Shown: positions 63,057-64,000 of the stretch, piece after piece
Numbering within the stretch: the first letter of the stretch is position 1
How the letters are laid out: each line of letters starts with the position of its first letter
Source: Vallitalea maricola
GTDB lineage: Bacteria > Bacillota > Clostridia > Lachnospirales > Vallitaleaceae
Length of the DNA stretch: 64,000 bases
Reading direction: 5' to 3'
Assembly (NCBI RefSeq): GCF_036985595.1
Contig: NZ_BTPU01000002.1
Span: 1-64,000, forward strand
Program-made: the position numbers and the translations under genes
Notes under the pieces: model-generated
What the model was told of the DNA's origin: nothing
The model's database searches: none
What the model saw: the letters and a program-made list of their open reading frames with translations, nothing else

Positions 63057-64000
63057 GTGGTTATAAAATCGTTTAAACAGTATTCAGGTTTGCCGAAAGA
63101 GATCTACATTCTCGCTATTCAGAGATTTGTTAATTCCATTGGCGGTTTTGTTTATGCCTTTTTAGCTCTGTTTCTGAGTAAGAGATTAGGTTTGCAAGAA
63201 AATGTCATTGGTAGTTTTATGTTAGTTTGTTCTCTAGTCGGTATACCTGGTTCACTTATTTCTGGTCATCTAGTTGATAAATGTAATAGAAAAACAATTT
63301 TACTTGTTTCAAGAACTTTATCAGCTGTCATATTTATTATTTGTGGTTTCCTTGGTAATTCAATAACGGTTGTTTATTTACTTATTATTTCAAGCTTTAT
63401 ATCTAGTTTTTCAGGCCCAGCAAGTGGTGCTATGACAGCGGATTTAACTACTCCTGAAAATAGAAAACAAAGTTTCTCCTTATTGTACCTAGGAATGAAT
63501 GTTGGACTTGCTTTTGGATTGACAATTGCAGGATATTTATTTGAACATTACACCAGATGGATATTTTGGGGTGATGGTATAACTTCATTAATTAGTTTAT
63601 TATTAGTTGCTTTTTATATAAAAGATACTAGACCAACAAAAGCCCAGATAAAAGAAATTAACGAATCTGATAGAGAAGGAGAAAAAGAGGAAAAAGGCTC
63701 TGTAGTTAAAGCACTTGTCAGAAGACCATTCCTATTAGGCTTCGTAATTATATCTTCTGTTATTGGTTTTGTATATAATCAACATGGATTTATTATGCCA
63801 TTACATCTGGAGGAATTATATCCTAATTTTGGAGCAAAATATTTTGGTAATGTAATGGCTATTAATACAATGATTGTTGTTATCTTTACGCCAATCATAA
63901 TGTACTATACAAGAAAGATTAAACCAGTTGTTAATGTAGCTATTGCAACTTTAACATACATAATAGGTTTTGGTATGATGGGATTAATTAATGAGTTATG
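63057..64000 (+). CDS. MFS transporter, 3' end beyond the window
   Basis: GTG start 8 bp after AAGGAGG; the frame stays open to the window end (314 codons seen). Hydrophobic helices begin at once: IYILAIQRFVNSIGGFVYAFLALFL, a loop motif GSFMLVCSLVGIPGSLISGHLVDKCNRK matching the MFS motif A (GxLaDrxGrR), ILLVSRTLSAVIFIICGF and later helices. It is a drug or sugar exporter-type MFS protein. It is not obviously part of the GAG operon, having its own promoter after a terminator. Confidence 0.88.
   Translation, partial: MVIKSFKQYSGLPKEIYILAIQRFVNSIGGFVYAFLALFLSKRLGLQENVIGSFMLVCSLVGIPGSLISGHLVDKCNRKTILLVSRTLSAVIFIICGFLGNSITVVYLLIISSFISSFSGPASGAMTADLTTPENRKQSFSLLYLGMNVGLAFGLTIAGYLFEHYTRWIFWGDGITSLISLLLVAFYIKDTRPTKAQIKEINESDREGEKEEKGSVVKALVRRPFLLGFVIISSVIGFVYNQHGFIMPLHLEELYPNFGAKYFGNVMAINTMIVVIFTPIIMYYTRKIKPVVNVAIATLTYIIGFGMMGLINEL

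Noticed and set aside
1..64000. CRISPR arrays, rRNA, tRNA and intact insertion sequences
   Set aside because: No regularly spaced repeats, no transposase frame and no recognisable rRNA or tRNA sequence were seen on reading.

Overview
The window is AT-rich and gene-dense, with strong AGGAGG-type ribosome binding sites and frequent TTG/GTG starts. It carries a spore photoproduct lyase homologue, a membrane-anchored C39-like peptidase and several LplBC/YtcP-type sugar ABC importers without their own ATPase. This fits an anaerobic, probably spore-forming member of the Clostridia (Bacillota). The chondroitin-sulfate degradation genes suggest a marine or animal-associated habitat. A Vallitalea-like organism would fit, but that is a guess from general character. 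I saw no rRNA, tRNA, CRISPR array or intact insertion sequence.

Region 1 (1-19.7 kb) is a nonribosomal peptide cluster on the + strand. In order it holds the 3' part of an NRPS (carrier-condensation), a stand-alone condensation protein, a protein with half a condensation domain, a carrier, an epimerase and a BtrH-like domain, a free carrier protein, a full C-A-PCP-E module, an acyl-AMP ligase, an acyl carrier protein, an aspartate racemase that appears to start at ATT, an unrecognised protein, a C45-type N-terminal-nucleophile hydrolase, an iron alcohol dehydrogenase, a second BtrH-like protein and a DinB-like protein. The only complete A domain reads DLTKIGEVGK, an asparagine code. Together with the downstream E domain and the ligase/ACP pair this predicts an N-acyl-D-Asn unit. 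No thioesterase is visible, so the BtrH-like domains are candidates for chain release or transfer.

Region 2 (19.7-25.5 kb) is mixed housekeeping: a TetR regulator with a clear promoter and operator, a CmpB-like membrane protein, an HD protein, spore photoproduct lyase, an RluA pseudouridine synthase, a sirtuin, a discoidin-like protein and a decayed coding remnant. Region 3 (25.8-32.2 kb) is one operon: an FmdE protein, a FecCD/BtuD/BtuF-type ABC importer, then larC, larE and larB, which make the nickel-pincer cofactor. LarA itself is not in the window. Region 4 (32.3-36.7 kb) has a C39-like peptidase followed by an RpiR/MurR regulator, an amino-sugar kinase and NamZ, a MurNAc salvage set.

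Region 5 (36.9-43.1 kb) is a minus-strand sugar importer with a GH130 phosphorylase. It is divergent from a LacI regulator across an intergenic region packed with TTAACAT/ATGTTAA sites. Region 6 (43.2-62.4 kb) is a glycosaminoglycan locus: sulfatase, secreted PL8 chondroitin ABC lyase, membrane-bound AraC regulator, importer, GH95 fucosidase-type enzyme, second sulfatase and GH88 unsaturated glucuronyl hydrolase. The GH95 enzyme suggests fucosylated chondroitin sulfate as substrate. The lyase and importer genes share a homologous upstream region of about 175 bp, and the first sulfatase shares its promoter core. Embedded here are a lipoprotein gene broken at two poly-A tracts and an XRE regulator with three operator copies. 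Region 7 (62.4-64 kb) has two elaborate inverted-repeat elements, one with the look of a multibranched structured RNA, then an MFS transporter cut by the window end.
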